From NCBI GenBank assembly GCA_947629425.1, contig CANRDR010000093.1, forward strand, positions 1 to 6,109: a stretch of DNA of 6,109 nucleotides. The letters run 5' to 3'. Below the pieces are notes generated by a model that was not told where the DNA came from, did no database searches, and worked only from the letters and a program-made list of their open reading frames with translations. This stretch comes from an uncultured Bacilli bacterium (GTDB lineage: Bacteria; Bacillota_I; Bacilli_A; RF39; UBA660). Shown here piece by piece: positions 1 to 5,271 of the stretch; position 1 is the stretch's first letter, and every line of letters starts with the position of its first letter. Made by a program: the position numbers and the translations under genes.

Positions 1-5
1 AAAAT

Positions 6-37
6 TTAGCCCTAAAAAACTAAATTCTTAGGGCTAA
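6..37 (-). terminator. Rho-independent terminator after the ZIP remnant
   Basis: A perfect 10-bp inverted repeat (TTAGCCCTAA at 6-15, TTAGGGCTAA at 28-37) encloses a 12-base loop. Read on the minus strand, the stem is followed by ATTTT up to the window edge. It lies about 50 bases past the TAA (85-87) of the ZIP transporter remnant, so it is probably that gene's original terminator. The T-tract may continue outside the window. Confidence 0.7.
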
Positions 38-84
38 TGTTTAAAAAATTTTGGGACATTTTCAAAAATCATTGACACCCTTTT

Positions 85-388
85 TTAAATAAAAGTTGCA
101 AAAATACCAATAATAAAACCTATCATGTTTCCAATAGAGTTCATTCTTCCTTTATATAGTTTATTTGATTCAGGAATTAGTTCTCCTGATACAATATAAA
201 GCATTGCTCCGTGCAGCAAAACTTAAATTTATAGCAATAATCATTTTAGATATATTTCCTATCATAGCTCCTGCAAAAGCCCCTATTCCTGTGGTTATTC
301 CTGATAAAACTACATAGTATATAACTTTACTTATTTTCATTCCGCCATTTTTCATCGGTATTGCCATACTAATACCTTCTGGTATATG
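85..388 (-). pseudogene. ZIP-family metal transporter, C-terminal remnant, frameshifted
   Basis: This is the C-terminal half of a ZIP (ZupT-like) divalent metal transporter, a membrane protein that imports zinc and related ions. Reading from 388, the frame gives HIPEGISMAIPMK, a close relative of the ZIP transmembrane-4 signature HN[I/L]PEG, but preceded directly by a TAA stop (389-391). Two glycine-rich hydrophobic stretches follow. Around 211 one extra G breaks the frame. Removing it restores GAMLYIVSGELIPES, then NSIGNMIGFIIGIFATFI and a TAA at 85-87, which is the expected ZIP C-terminus including the E-(L/I)-IPE motif. The 65-residue ORF starting at 367 is therefore not a gene in itself. 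The N-terminal half, normally some 130 or more residues, is absent and the recombinase gene lies where it should be. The terminator at 6-37 fits the original gene end. Family assignment is firm; the cause of truncation is inferred. Confidence 0.85.
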
Positions 389-442
389 TTAAAATAGACA
401 GTTAGTTTTTAATATTGCAGCAATTAATATATACTGCATTTC

Positions 443-2008
443 TTAATAATTTAGTTGTACATTTTTAAGATTATTTAACTTTTTAAAATTAAATATAAGA
501 TCCACTTGCTTATCTTGATGTATTTCTATTCTGTTTATAATTACTTTCATTATCTCTGGTGTTGGTTCTTTTAATTCCAAAAATTCTTTAACTATTTTTT
601 TTATTCTTTCATCATCTTTTTCTTGTCTATTTTCTTTTTTATCTTTTATATCATTATATTCCTTTTCTTTTTGCTTAATTTGATTTTGCAATTTATCAAA
701 TAATCTATTATACATTTCTTCACTAATTTTATTATCTAATTTATCAATATATATTTTGTCAATATGGTCATTAATTAATTTAATTTCTGCTTCTAATTTT
801 TCAAGCATTTTAGAATAGTCATATTTAGTCATACTATTTTTTATATTTAATTCAACTTTTTTATTGTCAATATTTAAAAATAAACTTCTTATATATTTCA
901 CTATCTTATTTTCTAAGTCTTCATAATTAAAACCATGTGATGAACAAATTCTTAATTTTGAGTTTCTTCTGTAATTATTGCATATCATATCTAGTCTTCC
1001 ATTTTTTCTGGCTCTAACTCCTATTTTATGCTTACATTCATAACAAACTAATAATCCATCTAATAAAAAATGATGTATTTTTTTATTTCTGTTGTATTTT
1101 TGAGTAATCATCATTTTTTGAATATTATAGAAAACATCTTTTTCAATAATTGGTTCATGAGTATTCTCTACAATTATCCATTGTTCTTTTGCATTTTCTT
1201 TAAGTTTTCTATTTTTATAACTTATTCTGCTTCTTTTATTTTGTATTGTATTTCCAATATAAACTTCATTACACAAAATATTTTTTATTGCTTTATTTTC
1301 CCAAAAAGTCGCTTTGTTATATCTTAATTGATTAGCCGTTGGAATATTATTGTCATTTAAATAATTTCTTATGATCCCTACCTCATTTCCATCAGATGCC
1401 ATCTTAAAAATAGTTTTTACAATTTTAGCTTCTGGCTTGCAAATTATTAGTTTATTCTTATCGTTTGAATCTTTCATATATCCTAGAGCTGTTTTTCCCC
1501 CTACCCATTTTCCTTGTTTTTGCATTGTATGTAAGGCTGTCCTAATTTTTTTTGATAAATCTTTAGAATACATATCATTTAGAATAGATTTAAAAGGTGC
1601 TATATCATTGTTACCATTATTCCCTGCAAAAGTATCTATGCCATCTGTTACAGAAATATATCTAACATTATTTTCTGGAAACCATTTTTCAATATATTCA
1701 CCTGTTTCTATGTAATCACGGCCTAAACGAGATAAATCCTTTGTTACAACCATGTTTATTTTTCCAAGCTCTATATCTTTTTTCATTCTTTGAAATTCTG
1801 GTCTGTTAAAGTTTGTTCCTGTATAACCTGGATCTTCATAAATATCTACTAGTTGATATCTCCATCCTAGTTTTTCTACATATTCTTTGAGCATTGCTTT
1901 TTGATTTATAATACTTTCACTTTCATCACATTGTTTATCTACATCTTCTTTAGATAATCTTATATAAATAGCAACTTTATATATTGACATTTCTACTGTT
2001 TCAAGCAC
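443..2008 (-). CDS. Large serine recombinase (TnpX/SpoIVCA-type site-specific recombinase)
   Basis: This enzyme cuts and rejoins DNA at attachment sites through a serine-DNA intermediate and moves mobile elements or prophages. The 521 residues match the large-serine-recombinase plan. The resolvase domain (about 11-165) has the catalytic Ser19 in YIRLSKED, GYTGTNFNRP at 61-70 and the active-site arginines in DLSRLGRDY (R94, R97). A recombinase domain follows (about 170-300), then a zinc ribbon with Cys322, Cys325, Cys343 and Cys355, a charged coiled coil (about 398-470) and a short C-terminal tail. All catalytic residues seen are intact, so it is probably active. I chose the GTG at 2006-2008 because AAAGGAG (2014-2020) lies 5 bases before it; the ATG at 1988-1990 has no such site but would also keep the domain. 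The gene ends beside the broken ZIP gene, consistent with lying at an element end. A promoter and palindrome lie upstream. Confidence 0.93.
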   Translation of the reverse strand: MLETVEMSIYKVAIYIRLSKEDVDKQCDESESIINQKAMLKEYVEKLGWRYQLVDIYEDPGYTGTNFNRPEFQRMKKDIELGKINMVVTKDLSRLGRDYIETGEYIEKWFPENNVRYISVTDGIDTFAGNNGNNDIAPFKSILNDMYSKDLSKKIRTALHTMQKQGKWVGGKTALGYMKDSNDKNKLIICKPEAKIVKTIFKMASDGNEVGIIRNYLNDNNIPTANQLRYNKATFWENKAIKNILCNEVYIGNTIQNKRSRISYKNRKLKENAKEQWIIVENTHEPIIEKDVFYNIQKMMITQKYNRNKKIHHFLLDGLLVCYECKHKIGVRARKNGRLDMICNNYRRNSKLRICSSHGFNYEDLENKIVKYIRSLFLNIDNKKVELNIKNSMTKYDYSKMLEKLEAEIKLINDHIDKIYIDKLDNKISEEMYNRLFDKLQNQIKQKEKEYNDIKDKKENRQEKDDERIKKIVKEFLELKEPTPEIMKVIINRIEIHQDKQVDLIFNFKKLNNLKNVQLNY

Positions 2009-2036
2009 TTCTTCTCCTTTCTATGCTTGATAAAAC

Positions 2037-2060
2037 AATTTGAATTCAAATTAAATTATA
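2037..2060 (-). promoter_or_regulatory. Putative recombinase promoter with 16-bp palindromic operator
   Basis: On the minus strand a consensus -10 box TATAAT (2055-2060) precedes the recombinase start by about 50 bases. A weak -35 candidate, TTTCAA, lies 16 bases further upstream. AATTTGAATTCAAATT (2037-2052), a perfect 16-bp palindrome, covers the expected transcription start. The half-site AATTTGA also occurs once more just before the -10 box, giving three half-sites around the promoter. This suggests repression, perhaps by the recombinase or an element-encoded regulator; that is inference. Palindromes are more frequent by chance in AT-rich DNA. Confidence 0.45.
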
Positions 2061-2103
2061 TCAAATTTTAGAAAAATTGAAATACCAAAGTCATAAAAAA
2101 TTT

Positions 2104-2208
2104 TCATTTACATTTTTCTAATATATCTACTAAAAGGTTGGATATTATTTTTTCTATTTCCTTACCCTCTTCGTCAAAATATACATTAAGTTTAAAGGTA
2201 TCGTTCAT
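2104..2208 (-). CDS. Small hypothetical protein, 34 residues, upstream of the recombinase
   Basis: This short ORF starts at ATG 2206-2208 and ends at TGA 2104-2106. AGGAG lies 5 bases before the ATG, one of the best ribosome binding sites in the window. The protein begins MNDTFKLNVYFDEEGKEIEK and continues as an amphipathic helix ending ILEKCK. It therefore looks like a beta strand, an acidic turn and a helix, with no membrane segment. Its stop is 95 bases ahead of the recombinase GTG on the same strand, the usual place for small accessory proteins of recombinase-bearing clostridial elements. I do not recognise the family with certainty. A small directionality factor or DNA-binding partner is possible, but its size and acidity do not prove it. 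The coding call rests on the ribosome binding site, the protein-like composition and the location. Confidence 0.6.
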   Translation of the reverse strand: MNDTFKLNVYFDEEGKEIEKIISNLLVDILEKCK

Positions 2209-2462
2209 ATTTTCTCCTATTATTTATAAGTATTTATTCAATTTATATTCAAAAAAAATTTTTCTATTCATATCTAAATTTGTTCATCACTTGCGTCATC
2301 AACATAGCTTTTCAATAGTTCAGTAATATGCTTCCTTTAAAATTTCCCCTTCACTATATATACATTGTTTAAAATTAAGAAAACGGACATAAATTTTAAC
2401 TACTTTACCTTGTCTTAATTTTGCTTTAAACAGCAAAATTTGTTACTTCTAAAAAATGTGAC
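2209..2462. other. Gene-poor stretch with decayed coding sequence
   Basis: Between the 34-residue ORF and the terminator near 2476 there is no intact gene of convincing length. The stretch holds the frameshifted remnant (2274-2442) and a 9-bp inverted repeat (AATTTTGCT at 2417-2425, AGCAAAATT at 2432-2440, 6-base loop). Neither strand has a T-tract after that hairpin, so it is probably not a terminator. A weak promoter-like pair (TTGAAT, 18 bases, TATAAA) lies just before the small ORF, but it would start transcripts inside its ribosome binding site. Confidence 0.5.
2274..2442 (-). pseudogene. Unrecognised coding remnant with one frameshift
   Basis: On the minus strand an open frame from just after a TAA (2443-2445) reads as protein-like sequence (FKAKLRQGKVVKIYVRF, then YSEGEILKEAYY) and stops at TGA 2320-2322. 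The neighbouring frame continues directly as TELLKSYVDDASDEQI and ends at TAG 2274-2276. Dropping one T near 2325 joins the two into a single reading frame of about 55 residues. No start codon has a ribosome binding site, and the beginning is lost. This looks like the C-terminal end of a decayed gene, basic at first and then helical and acidic. I do not recognise the family. It could also be chance open frame, since the stretch is short. Confidence 0.35.
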
Positions 2463-2524
2463 AAACTAAAAAAGAGTAGACTGCAACAGTCTACCCTGTG
2501 AACTACATTTTGCTTCTTTAGTTT
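2463..2524 (-). terminator. Rho-independent terminator of the zeta/NUDIX/MBL gene run
   Basis: On the minus strand an 8-bp perfect stem (GTAGACTG 2476-2483 with CAGTCTAC 2487-2494, 3-base loop) is followed by TCTTTTTTAG, a classic intrinsic terminator. An outer imperfect inverted repeat (AAACTAAAAAAG at 2463-2474 against CTTCTTTAGTTT at 2513-2524, 11 of 12 pairing) lets the T-tract pair with an upstream A-rich arm. It lies about 170 bases downstream of the MBL gene, the last gene of that run, and separates it from the recombinase module. Confidence 0.8.
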
Positions 2525-2662
2525 TTGTTTAATTTATTATCTTGCTTTTGAAATAGTATTTTATATTACTAGCCAATATTATATCTAAAATTCACTTTGT
2601 TAATTTTATTTGTTTATCGTTTTTTTCTCAAAGCTTATCTTTTTAGCTATATATCAAAGATA
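2525..2662. other. AT-rich intergenic spacer after the MBL gene
   Basis: This spacer between the MBL stop and the terminator has no ORF with a ribosome binding site on either strand. A lone TATAAT-like box (minus strand, near 2575) has no matching -35. I see nothing else in it. Confidence 0.5.
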
Positions 2663-3460
2663 CTATATATTTATTATTTCTAAATCATTTGGTACAAAAA
2701 CATTTCCATTGAAAAATTTTTTAGCGACTTGCGTATAATTTTCTTTTCTCTTTTTCAAGTCATCATCTAAAGTATGTGAAAGAATTACATTTTTAACATT
2801 TAATTCTTGGCAAAGTCTAGAAACAGATTCTACAGTGCTATGTCTATACTTTTTATCTTTTTCATGTTCCATTAGTACAGGTTTATAAGCATCTGCAAAT
2901 AGCCACTCACTATTTTTTACATATTGTGTTGTATTTTCTTTACAACTTTCATCTCCAATAAATGTGAATTTCTTATTATTCCCTATATCCATATAAAATC
3001 CAAACTGTTTGACATCATTTGATAATATATCAAAAAAAGTACATTTATGATTTAATACTTTTATACTATCTCCTTCTTTTACTTTAACTAATTTTATTTT
3101 TTTATCTATGAATTTTATAAACTTTTTAGGTAATAAAATTTTTGTAATATCTCTTAAAGCCTTAATTACTTCATCATTTCCATAGATAAAATGTTCTTTT
3201 TCATATCCATCTACTATATATTTTCTTGAAATTATCCTTATTAACCAAAATGCTCCTAAAATGTGATCGCTATGTTTATGTGAAATAAATACATTAGTTA
3301 AATCCTCAACATTTATTTTTGCATCTTTTAATTGTTTTAGTATTCCATTTCCGCCTCCAGAATCAATTAAAAAGTAATCTTTGTCATCACTAATTGTAAA
3401 ACAAGTATTATAACATTCTGTTGCTGTGCCATGTCCTGTTCCTAAAATAGTAATTTTCAT
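2663..3460 (-). CDS. MBL-fold metallo-hydrolase, RNase Z-like
   Basis: A 265-residue cytoplasmic metallo-beta-lactamase-fold hydrolase of the RNase Z-like group; the substrate is unknown. It opens MKITILGTGHGTATECYNTC, typical of a Firmicutes family annotated as RNase Z-like. The metal-binding motif is HKHSDH (61-66: His61, His63, Asp65, His66). FIGDE supplies the bridging Asp170, and His207 (RHSTVE) and His229 (LSHT) follow. At the spot where classical tRNase Z has another metal-binding histidine before GY, this protein has N148 ahead of QFGF; I believe relatives of this subgroup also lack it. Length is normal for the family, so the gene looks intact. The ATG follows a zeta-toxin stop codon (3467-3469) by 6 bases, and AAAGG about 10 bases upstream is the likely ribosome binding site. 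It is probably read from the kinase side and ends at the terminator near 2476. A role in tRNA processing versus cleavage of a small molecule cannot be decided here. Confidence 0.88.
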   Translation of the reverse strand: MKITILGTGHGTATECYNTCFTISDDKDYFLIDSGGGNGILKQLKDAKINVEDLTNVFISHKHSDHILGAFWLIRIISRKYIVDGYEKEHFIYGNDEVIKALRDITKILLPKKFIKFIDKKIKLVKVKEGDSIKVLNHKCTFFDILSNDVKQFGFYMDIGNNKKFTFIGDESCKENTTQYVKNSEWLFADAYKPVLMEHEKDKKYRHSTVESVSRLCQELNVKNVILSHTLDDDLKKRKENYTQVAKKFFNGNVFVPNDLEIINI

Positions 3461-3584
3461 ATTTCTTTACCTTTCTTCATTATTTTCTTCTATCCCTCTA
3501 GTTAATATTTCATTTAATCTATCAAGCTCCGTCTTAAATTCCGAATTTCTTTCTGCCAATCCCTTTATTTTTTATTTATCTCTT
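3427..3584. repeat. Left copy of 158-bp direct repeat (zeta 3' end / MBL 5' end)
   Basis: This stretch repeats at 5113-5271 in the same orientation. In the core (3435-3578 against 5121-5265) I count four substitutions (3456, 3519, 3524, 3543) and one single-base indel near 3567. Read on the minus strand it holds the last 31 codons of a zeta toxin, its TAA, a 6-base gap and the first codons of an MBL gene. Here the MBL side continues into a complete gene while the zeta side is cut off. Similarity stops abruptly at both ends. Confidence 0.95.
3467..3584 (-). pseudogene. Zeta toxin C-terminal fragment
   Basis: Only the tail of a second zeta-toxin gene survives. Its last 31 residues (from GLAERNSEF to EENNEER) match the intact zeta protein encoded at 5153-6058 at 29 positions, with L-to-S and K-to-R changes, and it ends at the same TAA (3467-3469). 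One base is missing near 3567, which breaks the frame before the conserved GLAER. Upstream, up to about 3640, a frame reading KRMKALIIKLI and then KEINKK loosely resembles the equivalent zeta segment (KKCKANILERL, then ELNKK), so a more decayed piece may extend that far. The kinase domain is wholly absent. Its stop lies 6 bases ahead of the MBL start, preserving the zeta-MBL junction. Confidence 0.85.
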
Positions 3585-3656
3585 TATAAATGATTAATTT
3601 TATAATTAATGCCTTCATCCTTTTTATTAATCTATTATTTCTAATATTTACAACTC

Positions 3657-4475
3657 TTATCGTCCATCTTCTTTTTCTTTGCTCATCTTTATAATATATC
3701 TTGCATACTTTTCATACCCTTCATCGTTTTTACTTTCTAATAATTTTTCTATAAAAATTCTAGGATAACGTATTTTTCCATCTACAATGTAGGGCTGTTC
3801 AACTTCTATTATTTTTTTTCTCATATATAAATTTTGTTTTTTAGTCATAGTAGGATAATATCCCATTGCTTTAGCAAGTATAATTATTCTTCTGCTACAC
3901 ATATCAACATTTATAGTATCATTAACTTCTCCCTCACCAAGTTCAAATATTTTTTCAATGTCTATTTTTCTTTCTTCTGGCAATAAAAAAGACGAATATT
4001 CTCTATAAACTCGAAGTCTTAAATAATCTTTATATGTTGTACTTATGTCACTTATTCCTTTTTCAAAGTCTACAAAATAAATAGTATTTTTACTCACAAT
4101 AATATTTCTAGGAGCAAAATCTCGCCAAAAAAATCTATTTTGTAAAATAAAGTTCAATATTCTTTGCAATATATTAACGCCAAAATTTCTTCTTTCTTCA
4201 TCGCATATAATACTTTCTAGATTTTCTCCTTCACAATAACTCATTGTAAGTATTCCTTCTTCACTATTCCATAAAACAAGTTCTGGAGTTAATATATTGT
4301 ATTCTATGTCAAATATTTTTATTTTTTTATTTTTTAGAAAATTGGATGCTTGTATTAAGCTTTCAACTTCATCTATTTTGGTTTTCTTTTTACATACTTT
4401 TCTATTTCTTAAAAAATCAAACCATACTCTATTAGAATCAAACGATATAATCTCATGTTTGTTACTCATATTCAT
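3657..4475 (-). CDS. Atypical kinase / phosphotransferase-like protein
   Basis: About 272 residues with the hallmarks of the protein-kinase-like fold used by aminoglycoside, choline and RIO-type kinases. Near residue 117 (from this start) is WRDFAPRN, a catalytic loop of the form xDxxxxN with Asp119 and Asn124. FVDFEKG follows, with Asp136 as the magnesium-binding residue and DFE replacing DFG. LTMSYCEGENL (about 76-86) looks like the hinge between the lobes. The N-lobe is short and I cannot place a glycine-rich loop or the usual lysine with confidence, so it may be divergent. There is no signal peptide or membrane segment. The gene follows the NUDIX stop (4479-4481) directly: GTG at 4476-4478 abuts it, ATG at 4473-4475 is next and ATG at 4467-4469 is also possible. 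No strong ribosome binding site is seen, so translational coupling to NUDIX is likely. The substrate, whether antibiotic, sugar, nucleoside or protein, is unknown. Confidence 0.7.
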   Translation of the reverse strand: MNMSNKHEIISFDSNRVWFDFLRNRKVCKKKTKIDEVESLIQASNFLKNKKIKIFDIEYNILTPELVLWNSEEGILTMSYCEGENLESIICDEERRNFGVNILQRILNFILQNRFFWRDFAPRNIIVSKNTIYFVDFEKGISDISTTYKDYLRLRVYREYSSFLLPEERKIDIEKIFELGEGEVNDTINVDMCSRRIIILAKAMGYYPTMTKKQNLYMRKKIIEVEQPYIVDGKIRYPRIFIEKLLESKNDEGYEKYARYIIKMSKEKEDGR

Positions 4476-4478
4476 CAC

Positions 4479-5000
4479 TTAGTCCCATCCATTAAAATAA
4501 CATTTATATAATAATTTTTTGAATAACTCATAATATAAGTCTATTGCGGGTACAAATTTTCCTTCTACTAACATTTCATCCATTTCACTAATTGATATCC
4601 ATTTTACCTTTTCAACTTCTGTTTTTTGAAGTATCATATCTTCAATTTTTGTATTGTTTCTTGCAACCCATACATCGACAAAATCATGTTCCCTTCTAAA
4701 GGTAATTAATAGTCCCATTTCTTCAGGTTTTATATCTATATTTAGTTCTTCTTTTACTTCTCTAATTGCTCCTTCTAGCGAACTTTCTCCTGCCATAGGT
4801 AGTCCTCCTGTAAATGCCCATTTTCCCGGATTTCTTTTCATATTAAAGCTTCTTTTTTGTACAAGTAGTTCTTTGTTATCATTTATGAGCCATATATGTA
4901 CAGATTGTCTAAATTCACCAATTTCAGTTTCTTTGCTATCTCTTATTATTGTTTTATTTAAATTATTTTTTCTTATATCAAATAAATCTAATATTTCCAT
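4479..5000 (-). CDS. NUDIX hydrolase
   Basis: NUDIX enzymes split nucleoside diphosphates linked to another group X and need a divalent metal. The 173-residue protein carries a NUDIX box at about 66-88 with the pattern G-x5-E-x7-REVKEEL (Gly66, Glu72, Arg80, Glu81, Glu84, Glu85). The usual glycine near the end is Asn87, a tolerated change. Upstream, VHIWLINDNKELLVQKRS and PGKWAFTGG are typical of the branch that includes isopentenyl-diphosphate isomerase and YfcD-like hydrolases; the protein lacks obvious isomerase-specific features, so hydrolase is preferred. The start is ATG 4998-5000, with GGAGG (5006-5010) 5 bases ahead; a TTG at 5010-5012 in the same frame would place that site inside the gene and is rejected. 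It is the first gene of the NUDIX-kinase pair, has its own promoter with palindromes, and its stop abuts the kinase start. Confidence 0.9.
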   Translation of the reverse strand: MEILDLFDIRKNNLNKTIIRDSKETEIGEFRQSVHIWLINDNKELLVQKRSFNMKRNPGKWAFTGGLPMAGESSLEGAIREVKEELNIDIKPEEMGLLITFRREHDFVDVWVARNNTKIEDMILQKTEVEKVKWISISEMDEMLVEGKFVPAIDLYYELFKKLLYKCYFNGWD

Positions 5001-5024
5001 TTTTTCCTCCAAAACTTATAATTT

Positions 5025-5040
5025 ATGATTTATAAATCAT
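5025..5040. promoter_or_regulatory. 16-bp perfect palindrome in the NUDIX leader (putative operator)
   Basis: ATGATTTATAAATCAT at 5025-5040 is its own reverse complement. It begins about 6 bases downstream of the proposed -10 box, at the expected transcription start, and 15 bases upstream of the NUDIX ribosome binding site. The position suits a repressor site. No regulator gene is visible in the window, and AT-rich palindromes can arise by chance. Confidence 0.4.
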
Positions 5041-5045
5041 CCTCT

Positions 5046-5073
5046 ATAATACAAGGAAATAGTGCATTTCCAA
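5046..5073 (-). promoter_or_regulatory. Promoter of the NUDIX-kinase pair, with inverted repeat in the spacer
   Basis: On the minus strand TTGGAA (5068-5073) and TATTAT (5046-5051) are separated by 16 bases, a fair sigma-A-type promoter. The spacer contains GGAAAT-AGTGC-ATTTCC (5055-5071), a 6-bp inverted repeat with a 5-base loop that overlaps the -35 box and could bind a regulator. The promoter lies in sequence not shared with the left repeat region, so the NUDIX-kinase pair carries its own control. Confidence 0.5.
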
Positions 5074-5080
5074 TATTTAG

Positions 5081-5146
5081 TTATTGACAAAGGATAGAAA
5101 TAAATTCTACATTACCATACCCTGTTCCTAAAATAGTAATTCTCAT
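5081..5146 (-). pseudogene. Truncated MBL-hydrolase gene start (21 codons)
   Basis: After the intact zeta gene's stop (5153-5155) and a 6-base gap, an ATG at 5144-5146 opens MRITILGTGYGNV, which matches the start of the complete MBL protein (MKITILGTGHGTA). After about 12 codons similarity ends, and the frame runs on through unrelated sequence (EFISILCQ) to TAA 5081-5083. No metal-binding residue is present, so it cannot be an enzyme. It is the broken counterpart of the gene at 2663-3460 and marks the right boundary of the NUDIX-kinase insertion. Confidence 0.8.
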
Positions 5147-5271
5147 ATTTCTTTACCTTTCTTCATTATTTTCTTCTATCCCTCTAGTTAATATTTCATT
5201 TAATTTATCGAGCTCCGTCTTAAATTCCAAATTTCTTTCTGCCAATCCCTTTAATTTTTTATTTAGTTCTT
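5113..5271. repeat. Right copy of 158-bp direct repeat (zeta 3' end / MBL 5' end)
   Basis: Partner of the repeat at 3427-3584, offset by 1686 bases until the one-base indel. Here the zeta side continues into a complete gene and the MBL side is cut off after about 12 codons, the mirror image of the left copy. The two copies together therefore contain one full zeta-MBL junction each and flank the NUDIX and kinase genes. Confidence 0.95.

Noticed and set aside
170..367. An independent 65-residue membrane protein
   Set aside because: The frame starts inside a ZIP transporter segment and its last dozen codons are out of frame; removing one G at 211 restores the ZIP C-terminus, so it is part of a pseudogene.
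1070..1715. Plus-strand open frames of 85 and 114 residues inside the recombinase gene
   Set aside because: They are antisense to a clear serine recombinase, have no ribosome binding site, and consist of low-complexity Phe/Ile/Ser-rich sequence typical of reverse-strand reading of AT-rich genes.
2138..2326. Plus-strand 62-residue open frame
   Set aside because: It lies antisense to the 34-residue ORF and the coding remnant, lacks a ribosome binding site and reads as Ser/Phe/Ile-rich low-complexity sequence.
2417..2440. 9-bp inverted repeat as a terminator
   Set aside because: The stem is AT-rich and neither strand has a T-tract after it. It lies within the coding remnant and may be chance.
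4297..5028. Plus-strand open frames antisense to the kinase and NUDIX genes
   Set aside because: They mirror well-supported minus-strand genes with recognisable motifs, and show no start signal or domain of their own.
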